From UBA11164 sp002420085 (GTDB lineage Bacteria > Pseudomonadota > Gammaproteobacteria > Xanthomonadales > Xanthomonadaceae), in assembly GCA_031976395.1 (NCBI GenBank), contig DALYLJ010000097.1, positions 1 through 11,697 of the forward strand: DNA of 11,697 nucleotides, read 5' to 3'. Position 1 is the first letter of the stretch. The number at the start of each line of letters is the position of its first letter. The position numbers and the translations under genes were made by a program. Below the pieces are notes generated by a model that made no database searches, was not told the DNA's origin, and saw only the letters and a list, made by a program, of their open reading frames with translations. This document shows positions 1 through 7,217 of the stretch, in pieces.

Positions 1-498
1 CTCCTGGAGATCGAGATCGCGCCACGACAGACCACACAGTTCGCTCAGCCGCAGCCCCGATGAGTAGAACAGTTCGAGCATGGCCCGATCGCGCTGCCCA
101 AGCGGCTGCTCGATCGGCACTTCGACCAGCCGGGCCGCCTCATCGGGATCGAGCACCGACGGTAATGTCCGTACCGCCTTCGGTGCCTTGACGCCGACAC
201 AGGGATTGACGCGAATCCGGCCTTCGTTGCGCAGCCAGACGAACAGCCCCCGACAGGCCGACAGTCGTCGTTGCAGGCTCTTGCCGGACAGGCCGCGCCG
301 GTGTTCGGCCGCGATGAAGCTGCGGATGTCCTCGGCGACCAGGCTGGAGAGGTCATCGCGCACACGCGCCGCCATCCAGGCGAGCAGGGCGTGCAGGTCG
401 CGGCCATAGCCGGCCAGGGTATGCTCCGAACAGCGCCGGGCAACCCGCAGGAATTCCAGGTAGTCGGCAACCTGTCGGCCTGGCTCGGCAGCAGCCAT
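1..498 (-). CDS. xerC: Tyrosine recombinase XerC, N-terminal part (runs off left edge)
   Basis: XerC acts with XerD at the dif site to resolve chromosome dimers at cell division. The 166 visible codons read without interruption from ATG at 498 to the window edge. Residues 1-85 or so are the SAM-like core-binding domain, with the motif HTLAGYGRDL near residue 26. The catalytic domain starts near 105, and its first catalytic arginine is visible as Arg150 in SSGLRLSEL (Arg148 in E. coli XerC, from memory). The remaining catalytic residues (Lys, HxxR, His, Tyr) lie outside the window, so activity cannot be judged. The ATG follows the DUF484 stop codon after one base, which implies translational coupling. 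No good Shine-Dalgarno is visible. XerC rather than XerD is chosen because of its place after dapF and DUF484. Confidence 0.93.
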   Translation of the reverse strand, partial: MAAAEPGRQVADYLEFLRVARRCSEHTLAGYGRDLHALLAWMAARVRDDLSSLVAEDIRSFIAAEHRRGLSGKSLQRRLSACRGLFVWLRNEGRIRVNPCVGVKAPKAVRTLPSVLDPDEAARLVEVPIEQPLGQRDRAMLELFYSSGLRLSELCGLSWRDLDLQE

Positions 499-499
499 G

Positions 500-1168
500 T
501 CAGCCGCGCTCGAAACGCGCCAGGGCGGTCACCAGGGCCTCCGACATCAGGCGCAGGAACAACGTCCCCATGCCTGGGTAGAAGCGATTGGCGTCGGCGC
601 TGCCGATCGCGAGCAGGCCATGATCAGGCAAGGCCAGCAGGGCGGCCGAGTGAATGGCATCGGCGTCAGCGCCGAACAGGAATTCATGCTTGTCGCGACG
701 CAGTCGGCCACACAGCGGCTCGCCGGCCCGGAAGAATCCAGCGAACGGCTCCAGCGCAGGGTCATCGCGCGCCACCACCCGTAGCCACTCGACCGCATCC
801 AGGCCATCGACCGGGTGATGCAGGACCACCCTGATGGCATCGCCGGCGAAATCCTCGCCGAGACTCGCCACCATCGCCCGCAGACTGTCGGCAGCGGTGC
901 GTTCACGCATCAGGGCCAGGGTGAGTTGGTGAGTGCGAACGGTCAGGCGTTCATTGGCCTCGGCATTGGCAAACAATTCGTGCAGCCGGCGATTCAGTTC
1001 ACGGTTCTTCTCGCGCAGCACATCGAGTTGGTAGCTGGCCAGCGAGGTGGTCCGACCATCCTCGCGTGGCATCACCAGCGACAGGGCAAGGTCGGAAAAA
1101 TCCCGGAGAAAATCCGGATTGCGGCGCAGCCATTCGGCAACGTGTTCGGCTTCCAGACGCTCGGACAT
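500..1168 (-). CDS. yigA: DUF484 family protein (YigA-like)
   Basis: A 222-residue member of the DUF484 family, which usually lies between dapF and xerC and whose biochemical role is not established. Residues 8-25 hold the family's N-terminal helix (VAEWLRRNPDFL). About 43-75 is a charged helix likely to form a coiled coil (LREKNRELNRRLHEL). Residues 78-215 resemble a degenerate GAF fold and end with the conserved signature RFYPGMGTLFLRL (195-207). Length is normal for the family. The ATG at 1168 is supported by a strong Shine-Dalgarno GAGGT five bases upstream. Gaps are 14 bases to dapF and one base to xerC, so it is inside one operon. No signal peptide or membrane segment is seen, so it is probably cytosolic. 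A link to Xer recombination is often suspected from position alone; nothing in the sequence proves it. Confidence 0.9.
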   Translation of the reverse strand: MSERLEAEHVAEWLRRNPDFLRDFSDLALSLVMPREDGRTTSLASYQLDVLREKNRELNRRLHELFANAEANERLTVRTHQLTLALMRERTAADSLRAMVASLGEDFAGDAIRVVLHHPVDGLDAVEWLRVVARDDPALEPFAGFFRAGEPLCGRLRRDKHEFLFGADADAIHSAALLALPDHGLLAIGSADANRFYPGMGTLFLRLMSEALVTALARFERG

Positions 1169-1182
1169 GGTCTACCTCGAAA

Positions 1183-2076
1183 TCAAGGGGACGAGGCGGC
1201 CAGCGCCGACTCGTTCCGGCACAATTCGCCCTCAAACACGAATGCCGCCGGCCCGGTCATGATCACTCCGCCATCATCGGCAGCGGACCAGGCGATGTCG
1301 AGCACACCGCCCGGCAGATGCACCGCGACATCGGCACCGACCAGGCCACGCCGAGCCAGTACCGCCACCGCCGCGCAGGCCGCGCTGCCACAGGCCAGGG
1401 TTTCACCGACACCGCGCTCGAACACCCGCAGTCGGACGGCACTCGCCGAGACCGGTTCGACGAAGCCGACGTTGACGCCATCGCGAAACACCCCGCTTGC
1501 CTGGATCGCTGGACCGAGCCGCTCGACCGGGGCATGCGCGACCGCATCGACCACCAGCACGGCATGCGGATTGCCCATTGAGACTGCACCAAAGCTGACC
1601 GATTCACCGTTCAGTTCGATCCGGTACGGGTCGCTCGGCACCGTCGGCGCCGCACCGGGGAGCACCAGGCCGATCGCCGATGGCTCGAACTGCGGACGGC
1701 CCATGTCGAGGGCATAACGCCCAGGACCGACCACATGGGCATCGATCGGTCCGGCCGGACTGTCGAGGGTGAATCGATCCACCGCCAGACGGTCGTGGCG
1801 ATACAGATAGTGGGCGATGCAACGGGCACCGTTGCCACATTGCCCTGACCTGCTGCCGTCGGCATTCCAGATGCGATAGGCGGCCAGGCTGCCGGGATCG
1901 ACCGGTGCTTCGATGGTGAGAATCTGGTCGCAGCCAACCCCGAACCGGCGGTCGGCCAGGAACCGACACAACGCCGGGTCAGGCGCAGGATCGCCCTGGC
2001 GCAGATCGAGCACGACGAAGTCGTTGCCGGCGCCCTGCATCTTGAAGAACCGTCGAGTCGCAGGCGTCGTGTGCAT
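1183..2076 (-). CDS. dapF: Diaminopimelate epimerase
   Basis: Cytosolic, PLP-independent epimerase that converts LL- to meso-diaminopimelate, the direct precursor of lysine and of the peptidoglycan cross-linking residue. Both catalytic cysteines are present in their signatures, QCGNGARC and LACGSAACA (Cys82 and Cys231 if counted from the GTG at 2082). The N-terminal family motif KMQGAGNDF and the motif GNPHAV are intact. Two starts are possible: GTG at 2082, which abuts the lptM stop directly, and ATG at 2076, two codons in. I prefer the ATG because GAG of the upstream gene end sits at suitable spacing; the choice changes only two residues. The usual acidic residue just before the first cysteine motif is replaced (GSRSGQCGNG), a minor variation. 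It lies within the lptM-dapF-DUF484-xerC operon. Confidence 0.96.
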   Translation of the reverse strand: MHTTPATRRFFKMQGAGNDFVVLDLRQGDPAPDPALCRFLADRRFGVGCDQILTIEAPVDPGSLAAYRIWNADGSRSGQCGNGARCIAHYLYRHDRLAVDRFTLDSPAGPIDAHVVGPGRYALDMGRPQFEPSAIGLVLPGAAPTVPSDPYRIELNGESVSFGAVSMGNPHAVLVVDAVAHAPVERLGPAIQASGVFRDGVNVGFVEPVSASAVRLRVFERGVGETLACGSAACAAVAVLARRGLVGADVAVHLPGGVLDIAWSAADDGGVIMTGPAAFVFEGELCRNESALAASSP

Positions 2077-2082
2077 CTGCAC

Positions 2083-2202
2083 TCAACTCGAACCGGCCTT
2101 GGGCGGCGGCAACACCAATGGGCCCTTGTTGCCGCAGGCCGGCAGGCTGGCAAAGGCCAGGACAAGGGCGATCAGGATCAGGGCGCGACAGGAGGCTTTC
2201 AT
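2083..2202 (-). CDS. lptM: Small lipoprotein LptM (YifL), LPS translocon maturation factor
   Basis: A 39-residue lipoprotein precursor. It has a short basic start (MKASCRA), a hydrophobic run (LILIALVLAFASL) and a lipobox LPAC with Cys23 as the predicted lipidated residue. This is followed by the family signature CGNKGPLVLP and a short proline-rich tail. In E. coli, LptM assists oxidative maturation of the LptD/LptE outer-membrane LPS translocon; the same role is inferred here from the signature and from the conserved position before dapF. The residue after the cysteine is Gly, not Asp, so outer-membrane sorting is expected. The stop codon directly precedes the GTG start candidate of dapF. 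No Shine-Dalgarno is visible before the ATG, and a TATACT box ends only six bases upstream, so a leaderless message is possible. Confidence 0.9.
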   Translation of the reverse strand: MKASCRALILIALVLAFASLPACGNKGPLVLPPPKAGSS

Positions 2203-2208
2203 GGCCGA

Positions 2209-2235
2209 AGTATACCGTCGCCGCCGGCCCGTCAG
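2209..2235 (-). promoter_or_regulatory. Probable promoter of the lptM-dapF-yigA-xerC operon
   Basis: On the minus strand a -10-like TATACT (2214-2209, five of six consensus bases) is preceded by CTGACG (2235-2230, four of six) with a short 15-base spacer. The expected transcription start falls at or next to the lptM ATG at 2202. This is the only AT-containing stretch in the 63-base gap between the peptidase gene and lptM. Called by eye only; the short spacer is a weakness. Confidence 0.35.
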
Positions 2236-2246
2236 GCACGGCGGCG
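2219..2246 (-). terminator. GC-rich hairpin after the oligopeptidase gene (weak terminator candidate)
   Basis: Arms CGCCGCCG (2219-2226) and CGGCGGCG (2239-2246) are perfect 8-base inverted repeats around a 12-base loop, and three more pairs (GCC/GGC) are possible inside the loop. It begins about 20 bases after the stop codon of the peptidase gene. There is no T-run after it, so it does not meet the usual intrinsic-terminator pattern. It also overlaps the proposed -35 box of the next operon. Confidence 0.3.
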
Positions 2247-2265
2247 GATCGGATGCCGGTGGTGA

Positions 2266-4458
2266 TCAGCCACCCAGACCGAGGCGGTCGAGCATGAAGG
2301 CGTACTGCTCGGCGGTCTCGCGGTAGCGCTGGAAGCGTCCGGACTTGCCGCCGTGGCCGGCCTCCATGTTGACCCGGAACAGCAGCGGGTTGCTGTCGGT
2401 CTTGCGCGCCCGCAGGCGGGCCACGTACTTGGCCGGCTCCCAGTATTGCACCTGCGAATCCCACAGCCCGGTGCCGACGAACATCGCCGGATACGCCTTG
2501 GCCGCAATCTGGTCATAGGGCGAGTACGACAGCATGTAGTCGTAATAGGTCGGATCCTCGGGATTGCCCCACTCGTCGTACTCGTTGGTGGTCAGCGGAA
2601 TGCTGGCATCGAGCATGGTGGTGACGACATCGACGAATGGCACCAGACTCAGGATGACGCTGTACTTCTCGGGCGCCATGTTGGCGATCGCACCCATCAG
2701 CAGGCCACCGGCACTGCCGCCGAGGGCGGCCACACGATCGGGCGCGGCATAGCCCTGACCGACCAGGAAATCGGTGACGTCGATGAAGTCGGTGAAGGTA
2801 TTGACCTTCTTCAGCAGCTTGCCATCCTCATACCAGGCCCGGCCCATCTCCTGGCCACCGCGAATGTGGGCAATGGCGTAGACCATTCCGCGATCGAGCA
2901 GGCTGACCACGTTGCCGTTGAAGCGCGGGTCCATGCTGGCGCCGTAGGAACCGTAGCCGTACTGCAACAGCGCCGCCTGACCGTTCTTCTCGAAGCCACG
3001 CCGATAGACCAGGCTGACCGGAATGCGCGCACCATCGCGAGCCGGCGCCCACAGCCGCTCGGTCACGTAGTTGGACTTGTCGAAGCCGCCCAGCACCGGC
3101 TGCTCCTTCAGCAAACTGCGCTCGCCGGTGCTCAGATTCAATTCGTAGGTGCTGGCCGGGGTCGTCAGCGAGGTGTAGGTGTAACGCAACCGGTCGGTGC
3201 CGGGCTCGGCGTTCATCGCCAGGTCCATCGCATAAGCCGGCTCATCGGCGGCGACGTACTCCGGCGCGCCGCCCTCGCGCAGCAGTCGAATGCGAGTGAG
3301 CCCTTCCGAACGCTCACCGACGGCGATGAAGCCATCGAACAGTTCGAACTCGTCGATGAACACCGCCTCGTCATGACTGAGCAGATCGGTCCAGGCCGTC
3401 CGATCGCCCAAGGCGCCCTCGGGCGCCTGCATCAGCTTGAAGTTGCGAGCGTCGAGATTGGTACGGATCACCCACCGATCACCGAGGTGATCGGCGCTGT
3501 ACTCGACGTCGCGTTCGCGCGGCGCCAGCACCTTGAACTCGACCGGATCGGCCGCAGACGCACACCGCTGCTCGGCCGAGACCGTGCTGGAGACGGCGAT
3601 GCACAGGTACTTCTCCGAACGGGTCAGGCCGACCCCCATGTAGAAGCTGTCGTCGGTTTCCTCGTAGACCAGTCGATCGCTGGCCGCCTCGCTGCCCAGG
3701 GCATGCGCCTTGACGCGCTTGGTCAGCAGGGTGACCGGGTCGTTCTCGACATAGAACAGGGTCTTGCCGTCGCCACTCCAGGCGAAGCTGGCGGAAACGC
3801 CCGGCACGGCATCGGTCAGCGTTTCGCCGGTCGCCAGATTCTTGATCCGCAGCGTGAACTGGCGCCGCCCGACGGTGTCCTCGGCGTAGGCCAGCAGGGT
3901 CTGATCGGGACTGATTTCCCAATTGCCGACCTGGTAGAAATCCTTGCCTTCCGAGAGTGTATTGAGATCGAGCATGATCTCCTCGGGCGCGCTCATCTCG
4001 CCTTTGCGCCGAGCGTGGATCGGGTATTCCTTGCCCTGCTCGAAGCGCGTGTAGTACCAGTAGTCCTTGTACTTGTACGGTACCGAACTGTCGTCCTGCT
4101 TGATCCGACCGATCAGTTCGTCGTAGAGCGACGACTTGAGCGTCTCCAGCGGTGCCATCATCGCATCGGCATAGGCATTCTCGGCGGTGAGATAGGCCAG
4201 CATGTCGGGCGCCTGGCGGCTGTCATCGCGCAGCCAGTAATACTCGTCGGCGCGCGTGGCGCCATGCGAGGCCACCACATCATGCGGGCGGGTTTCAGCC
4301 ACCGGCGGGGTGGCGGCCGGTGGTGCCGCGACCTCGGCCGGTGAGCCGTCCTGCCGGCCACAGCCGGCCAACAGGACGACCAGGGCCGAGGCGAGTGCGA
4401 GAGCCGGACGCGCCGGTCTGGCGTGGAAGGTGCGTGTGGACAGCGGATTGGCATTCAT
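2266..4458 (-). CDS. ptrB: Oligopeptidase B-like S9 serine peptidase, predicted lipoprotein
   Basis: A 730-residue S9A peptidase expected to cut short peptides after Arg or Lys. It has an N-terminal beta-propeller (about 60-470) and a C-terminal alpha/beta-hydrolase domain. The catalytic triad is Ser582 (GGSAGG), Asp667 (LWDSQVQYW) and His702 (AGHGGKSGR). The spacings of 85 and 35 equal those I recall for E. coli oligopeptidase B. Glu626 and Asp628 in TTNEYDEWGNP match the S1 acidic pair (Glu, Glu in E. coli), a conservative change. At the second subsite only Asp510 is kept; the partner Asp is Arg512 (SMDPRF). Unlike the usual cytosolic enzyme it begins with a lipoprotein signal: basic residues, a hydrophobic run and lipobox LLAGC with Cys33. 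A linker rich in Ala and Pro follows. It lies 34 bases after the other S9 gene, so co-transcription is likely. Confidence 0.92.
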   Translation of the reverse strand: MNANPLSTRTFHARPARPALALASALVVLLAGCGRQDGSPAEVAAPPAATPPVAETRPHDVVASHGATRADEYYWLRDDSRQAPDMLAYLTAENAYADAMMAPLETLKSSLYDELIGRIKQDDSSVPYKYKDYWYYTRFEQGKEYPIHARRKGEMSAPEEIMLDLNTLSEGKDFYQVGNWEISPDQTLLAYAEDTVGRRQFTLRIKNLATGETLTDAVPGVSASFAWSGDGKTLFYVENDPVTLLTKRVKAHALGSEAASDRLVYEETDDSFYMGVGLTRSEKYLCIAVSSTVSAEQRCASAADPVEFKVLAPRERDVEYSADHLGDRWVIRTNLDARNFKLMQAPEGALGDRTAWTDLLSHDEAVFIDEFELFDGFIAVGERSEGLTRIRLLREGGAPEYVAADEPAYAMDLAMNAEPGTDRLRYTYTSLTTPASTYELNLSTGERSLLKEQPVLGGFDKSNYVTERLWAPARDGARIPVSLVYRRGFEKNGQAALLQYGYGSYGASMDPRFNGNVVSLLDRGMVYAIAHIRGGQEMGRAWYEDGKLLKKVNTFTDFIDVTDFLVGQGYAAPDRVAALGGSAGGLLMGAIANMAPEKYSVILSLVPFVDVVTTMLDASIPLTTNEYDEWGNPEDPTYYDYMLSYSPYDQIAAKAYPAMFVGTGLWDSQVQYWEPAKYVARLRARKTDSNPLLFRVNMEAGHGGKSGRFQRYRETAEQYAFMLDRLGLGG

Positions 4459-4492
4459 GGAATCGACTCGTCAGTGAGCGGGGGAACCGGAT

Positions 4493-6625
4493 TCAGTTCT
4501 CGGGGAACAGCCGGCCTTTGAGGAACGAGTAGGCCAGTGCCGACATGTAAGCGGCCTGCTTGTTGTTGGCGGCGCCACCATGGCCGCCCTCGATGTTTTC
4601 GTAATACAGGGCATCGTGCTGCATGGCAGCCATGCGCGCCATCATCTTGCGGGCATGGCCCGGATGCACGCGGTCGTCGCGGGTCGAGGTGGTGAACAGC
4701 ACCGAGGGATAACGGACGTCGTCCGCAAGGTTCTGATAGGGCGAGAAGACCTTGATGAACTCCCATTGCGCGGGGTCGTCGGGATCGCCGTACTCGGCCA
4801 TCCACGAAGCACCGGCCAGCAGGCGGTGGTAACGCTTCATGTCGAGCAGGGGCACGGCACAATGGGCGGCCGAGAACAGACCTGGGTACATGGTGATCAT
4901 GTTGCCGACCAGCAGACCGCCGTTGGAACCACCTCGAATGCCCAGCCGCTCGGCACGGGTCACGCGCCGGGAAATCAGATCACGGGCGACGGCCGCGAAA
5001 TCCTCGTAGGCACGCGGCCGGTTGGCCTTGAGCGCCGCCTGGTGCCAGCGTGGCCCGTATTCGCCACCCCCGCGAATATTGGCAACCACGTAGACTCCGC
5101 CCTGACTGGTCCAGGCCCGACCGACCGTGGCATCGTAGTTCGGCGTCAATGAAATCTCGAAGCCACCGTAGCCGTAGAGCAGGGTCGGATTGTCGCCGTC
5201 CAGTTGCAGATCCTGCTTGGCGACCATGAAGTAGGGCACCTTGGTGCCGTCATCGCTGTCGGCGAAATGCTGACTGATCACCAGGCCGGTGGCATCGTAG
5301 AACGCCGGCAACTGCTTCAAACGGGTCGGCTCCTCGCCGATTCGACCGTGATAGAGCGTGGTTGGCGTGACGTAATCGGTGGCAGTCATGAAGTAATCGT
5401 TGGAGTCGATGTCATCGACTGCACTGAGCGAGACCGTACCGAATCCAGGCGCACCCTTGAGCGGCTCGCGCTGCCAACCGTCCGCACCGGGGGTCAACAC
5501 GTACAAACGGTTCTTCACATCTTCGAGAACGTTGACCACGATGTGGTCCCTGAGCGCCGAGAAGCCGGCCAGGGAACTGTTGTCGGTCGGCTGGAACAGG
5601 ACATCGAACCGGCGCTCGCCCGCCATGTAGGCATCGAACCGGGCCGCGAGCAGCGAGCCGGCCGGATAGCGCGTGTCACCGACGGCAAGCGGTTCGCGCA
5701 GTTCCAGCAACAGCCATTCGCGATGGACACTCTTGTTGGCGCTGTTCGGCGCGTCGATCCGGACCAGGCCGCCATCGGCGGTCCGCAGGTGCAGTTCGTC
5801 GTTGTAGAACGCCAGGGTGCGGCTGACGAAATCGCGCTCGAAGCCCGGCGTCGGATCGCGGAAGGCGGCGATGTACATGTCGTTGGCCTGGCCCTCGTAG
5901 ACCATGCCGGCTTCCGCCATCGAGGTGCCCCGGCGCCACAGCCGGACCGTGCGCGGATAACCGGACTCGGTCATCGAACCCGGCCCGAAATCGGTGTAAA
6001 CGTAGACCGAATCACGATCGACCCAGCTCAGTCCACCCTTGGCCTCGGGCCGAACGAAGCCATCCTCGACGAACCGCCGGCTCGGCAGATCGAACTCGCG
6101 GGTGACATTGGCATCGGCACCGCCCCGCGAGAGCGAGATCAGGCAGCGCGTGTAGTCCGGCCGCAGACAATCGGCCCCGGCCCAGACCCAGTTCTCGTTC
6201 TCGGCCTTGGCCAGCGCATCGAGGTCGAGCACGGTTTCCCAGCGCGGCTCGGGCTTGCGGTACTCCTCAAGCGTGGTCCGTCGCCACAGTCCGCGCTCAT
6301 TGCGGGCATCACGCCAGAGGTTGTAGTAATGCTCGCCGATCCGGGTGACGTAGGGAATGCGCTCGTCGGAGTCGAGGATCGCCAGCAGATCATCACGCAG
6401 TCGGGTGAACGCCGGATCGGCCTCGAACAGCGCCTGGGTCGCGGCATTGTGCCCACGCACCCAGTCAAGTGCCGCTTCGCCTTCGACGTCTTCCAACCAC
6501 AGGTAAGGGTCTTCTTCCGCGCTCACATCCGATATCCGTTGCCCGAGGGAAACCGCCGGCATCGCCAGCGCAAAGGCCGCCAAACCGGGCACCCAGGCCC
6601 GCGCGAGCCGATTCACGATGCTCAT
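4493..6625 (-). CDS. Secreted prolyl oligopeptidase family S9 peptidase
   Basis: A 710-residue prolyl endopeptidase-like enzyme predicted to be exported to the periplasm. Residues 1-29 look like a Sec signal peptide (basic start, hydrophobic core, cleavage near AVSLGQ). Residues 35-110 are the N-terminal S9A segment (DPYLWLEDVEG), then a beta-propeller to about 450 and the hydrolase domain to the end. The triad is Ser567 (GGSNGG), Asp650 (RDDRVHP) and His682 (GGHGGAANN). The proline pocket of porcine POP is kept at matching offsets from the nucleophile: Tyr486 and Phe489 in YGYGGF, Trp608 in GASWMAEYG, Asn568 and Arg652. Cleavage after proline is therefore the best prediction. The ATG at 6625 has the Shine-Dalgarno GGGAG ten bases upstream. 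It is followed by the oligopeptidase B-like gene. Several S9A subgroups share this layout, so substrate size is uncertain. Confidence 0.92.
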   Translation of the reverse strand: MSIVNRLARAWVPGLAAFALAMPAVSLGQRISDVSAEEDPYLWLEDVEGEAALDWVRGHNAATQALFEADPAFTRLRDDLLAILDSDERIPYVTRIGEHYYNLWRDARNERGLWRRTTLEEYRKPEPRWETVLDLDALAKAENENWVWAGADCLRPDYTRCLISLSRGGADANVTREFDLPSRRFVEDGFVRPEAKGGLSWVDRDSVYVYTDFGPGSMTESGYPRTVRLWRRGTSMAEAGMVYEGQANDMYIAAFRDPTPGFERDFVSRTLAFYNDELHLRTADGGLVRIDAPNSANKSVHREWLLLELREPLAVGDTRYPAGSLLAARFDAYMAGERRFDVLFQPTDNSSLAGFSALRDHIVVNVLEDVKNRLYVLTPGADGWQREPLKGAPGFGTVSLSAVDDIDSNDYFMTATDYVTPTTLYHGRIGEEPTRLKQLPAFYDATGLVISQHFADSDDGTKVPYFMVAKQDLQLDGDNPTLLYGYGGFEISLTPNYDATVGRAWTSQGGVYVVANIRGGGEYGPRWHQAALKANRPRAYEDFAAVARDLISRRVTRAERLGIRGGSNGGLLVGNMITMYPGLFSAAHCAVPLLDMKRYHRLLAGASWMAEYGDPDDPAQWEFIKVFSPYQNLADDVRYPSVLFTTSTRDDRVHPGHARKMMARMAAMQHDALYYENIEGGHGGAANNKQAAYMSALAYSFLKGRLFPEN

Positions 6626-6635
6626 GTGCTGTCCA

Positions 6636-6640
6636 CTCCC
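6636..6640 (-). promoter_or_regulatory. Shine-Dalgarno of the prolyl oligopeptidase gene
   Basis: GGGAG on the minus strand, ten bases before the ATG at 6625. It is one of the few clear ribosome binding sites in the window and fixes this start. Confidence 0.6.
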
Positions 6641-6686
6641 ACGTATTCGAGGCGGCTAACGCTACCATGGCGGCAGCGGCGGCGGA

Positions 6687-6704
6687 CCATGACCAAAGTC
6701 ATGG
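6687..6704. repeat. Perfect inverted repeat between the GNAT and peptidase genes
   Basis: CCATGAC (6687-6693) and GTCATGG (6698-6704) form a perfect 7-base dyad with a 4-base loop. It sits 17 bases after the GNAT stop and about 60 bases before the peptidase start. It has no T-run on either side, so it could be an operator or an RNA hairpin that separates the two genes. Its function is unknown. Confidence 0.5.
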
Positions 6705-6720
6705 CACCGCGCACCGACAT

Positions 6721-7200
6721 TCAGGCACGCACCCGCGCGCCCGGGGCCAGACGCTTCTCCAGCCGTAGCCCGGCCGCGCCATCCTGATAGTAGCCAGCCA
6801 ACTCGCCGACCTGAACGAAACCGGCCGCACGGTAGAGGCCGATCGCCCCAGGATTATCAGCGCGCACCTCCAGCCGCATCCGGAGGCAGCCGCGTCGGCG
6901 CGCCTCTCGCTCGGCATCGGCCAGCATCGCGGCACCGAGCCCGCCACCGCGCCGGTCGGCCGCCACCACCAGCGAATACAGTCGAGCACAGTCGCTGCCG
7001 GCACGGAAGAAGCACAGACTGGACGCCACCTGCCGACCGTCCTCGACCAGCACCCGCAGGCTGGCCCGTGGGTTGTTGATGTGCCACCGGTACTGACGCC
7101 GGTTCATCCGATCGCCCGGAAAGCCGGCCTCCAGGGCCAGCAGGCCGTCGAGATCGGGCAGCCGTGCCACACGCGGGCGAATCGGCGGTCGTGGGCGCAT
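6721..7200 (-). CDS. GNAT family N-acetyltransferase paired with the ATP-grasp ligase
   Basis: A 159-residue single-domain acetyl-CoA-dependent N-acyltransferase. The acetyl-CoA pyrophosphate loop is ADRRGGGLGAAML (81-93, pattern R-x-x-G-x-G). Motif B is VRADNPGAIGLYRAAGF (112-128) with Asn116 and Tyr123, as in RimI-like enzymes. It most resembles the GNAT domain that in many Proteobacteria is joined to a C39-like peptidase and encoded beside RimK-like ligases (from memory of that family); here the protein ends shortly after the GNAT fold and has no peptidase domain. An upstream start at 7251 is open, but the ATG at 7200 has GGTGA five bases before it and begins next to the conserved fold. 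The divergent neighbour is the RLAN/ATP-grasp gene. Its substrate is not known. No signal peptide is seen, so it is cytosolic. Confidence 0.85.
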   Translation of the reverse strand: MRPRPPIRPRVARLPDLDGLLALEAGFPGDRMNRRQYRWHINNPRASLRVLVEDGRQVASSLCFFRAGSDCARLYSLVVAADRRGGGLGAAMLADAEREARRRGCLRMRLEVRADNPGAIGLYRAAGFVQVGELAGYYQDGAAGLRLEKRLAPGARVRA

Positions 7201-7204
7201 CGAT

Positions 7205-7217
7205 TTCACCGGGTGAA
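7205..7217. repeat. Palindrome TTCACC-G-GGTGAA at the GNAT translation start
   Basis: Six-base perfect arms around one central G, in the divergent gene spacer. It overlaps the GNAT ribosome binding site, so a bound repressor or a small RNA hairpin here could limit GNAT expression. No assigned regulator matches it by eye. Confidence 0.4.
7206..7210 (-). promoter_or_regulatory. Shine-Dalgarno that decides the GNAT start
   Basis: GGTGA on the minus strand, five bases before the ATG at 7200. It supports that start over the longer reading frame from 7251. It lies inside the dyad described at 7205-7217. Confidence 0.5.

Noticed and set aside
2353..4344. 663-codon open frame on the plus strand opposite the oligopeptidase B gene
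   Set aside because: It is antisense to a gene with clear S9 motifs and its translation shows no domain. Long antisense frames are common at this GC content.
5204..6787. 527-codon open frame on the plus strand opposite the prolyl oligopeptidase gene
   Set aside because: Its composition is that of a GC-rich shadow frame and the minus strand encodes a complete peptidase with triad and signal peptide.
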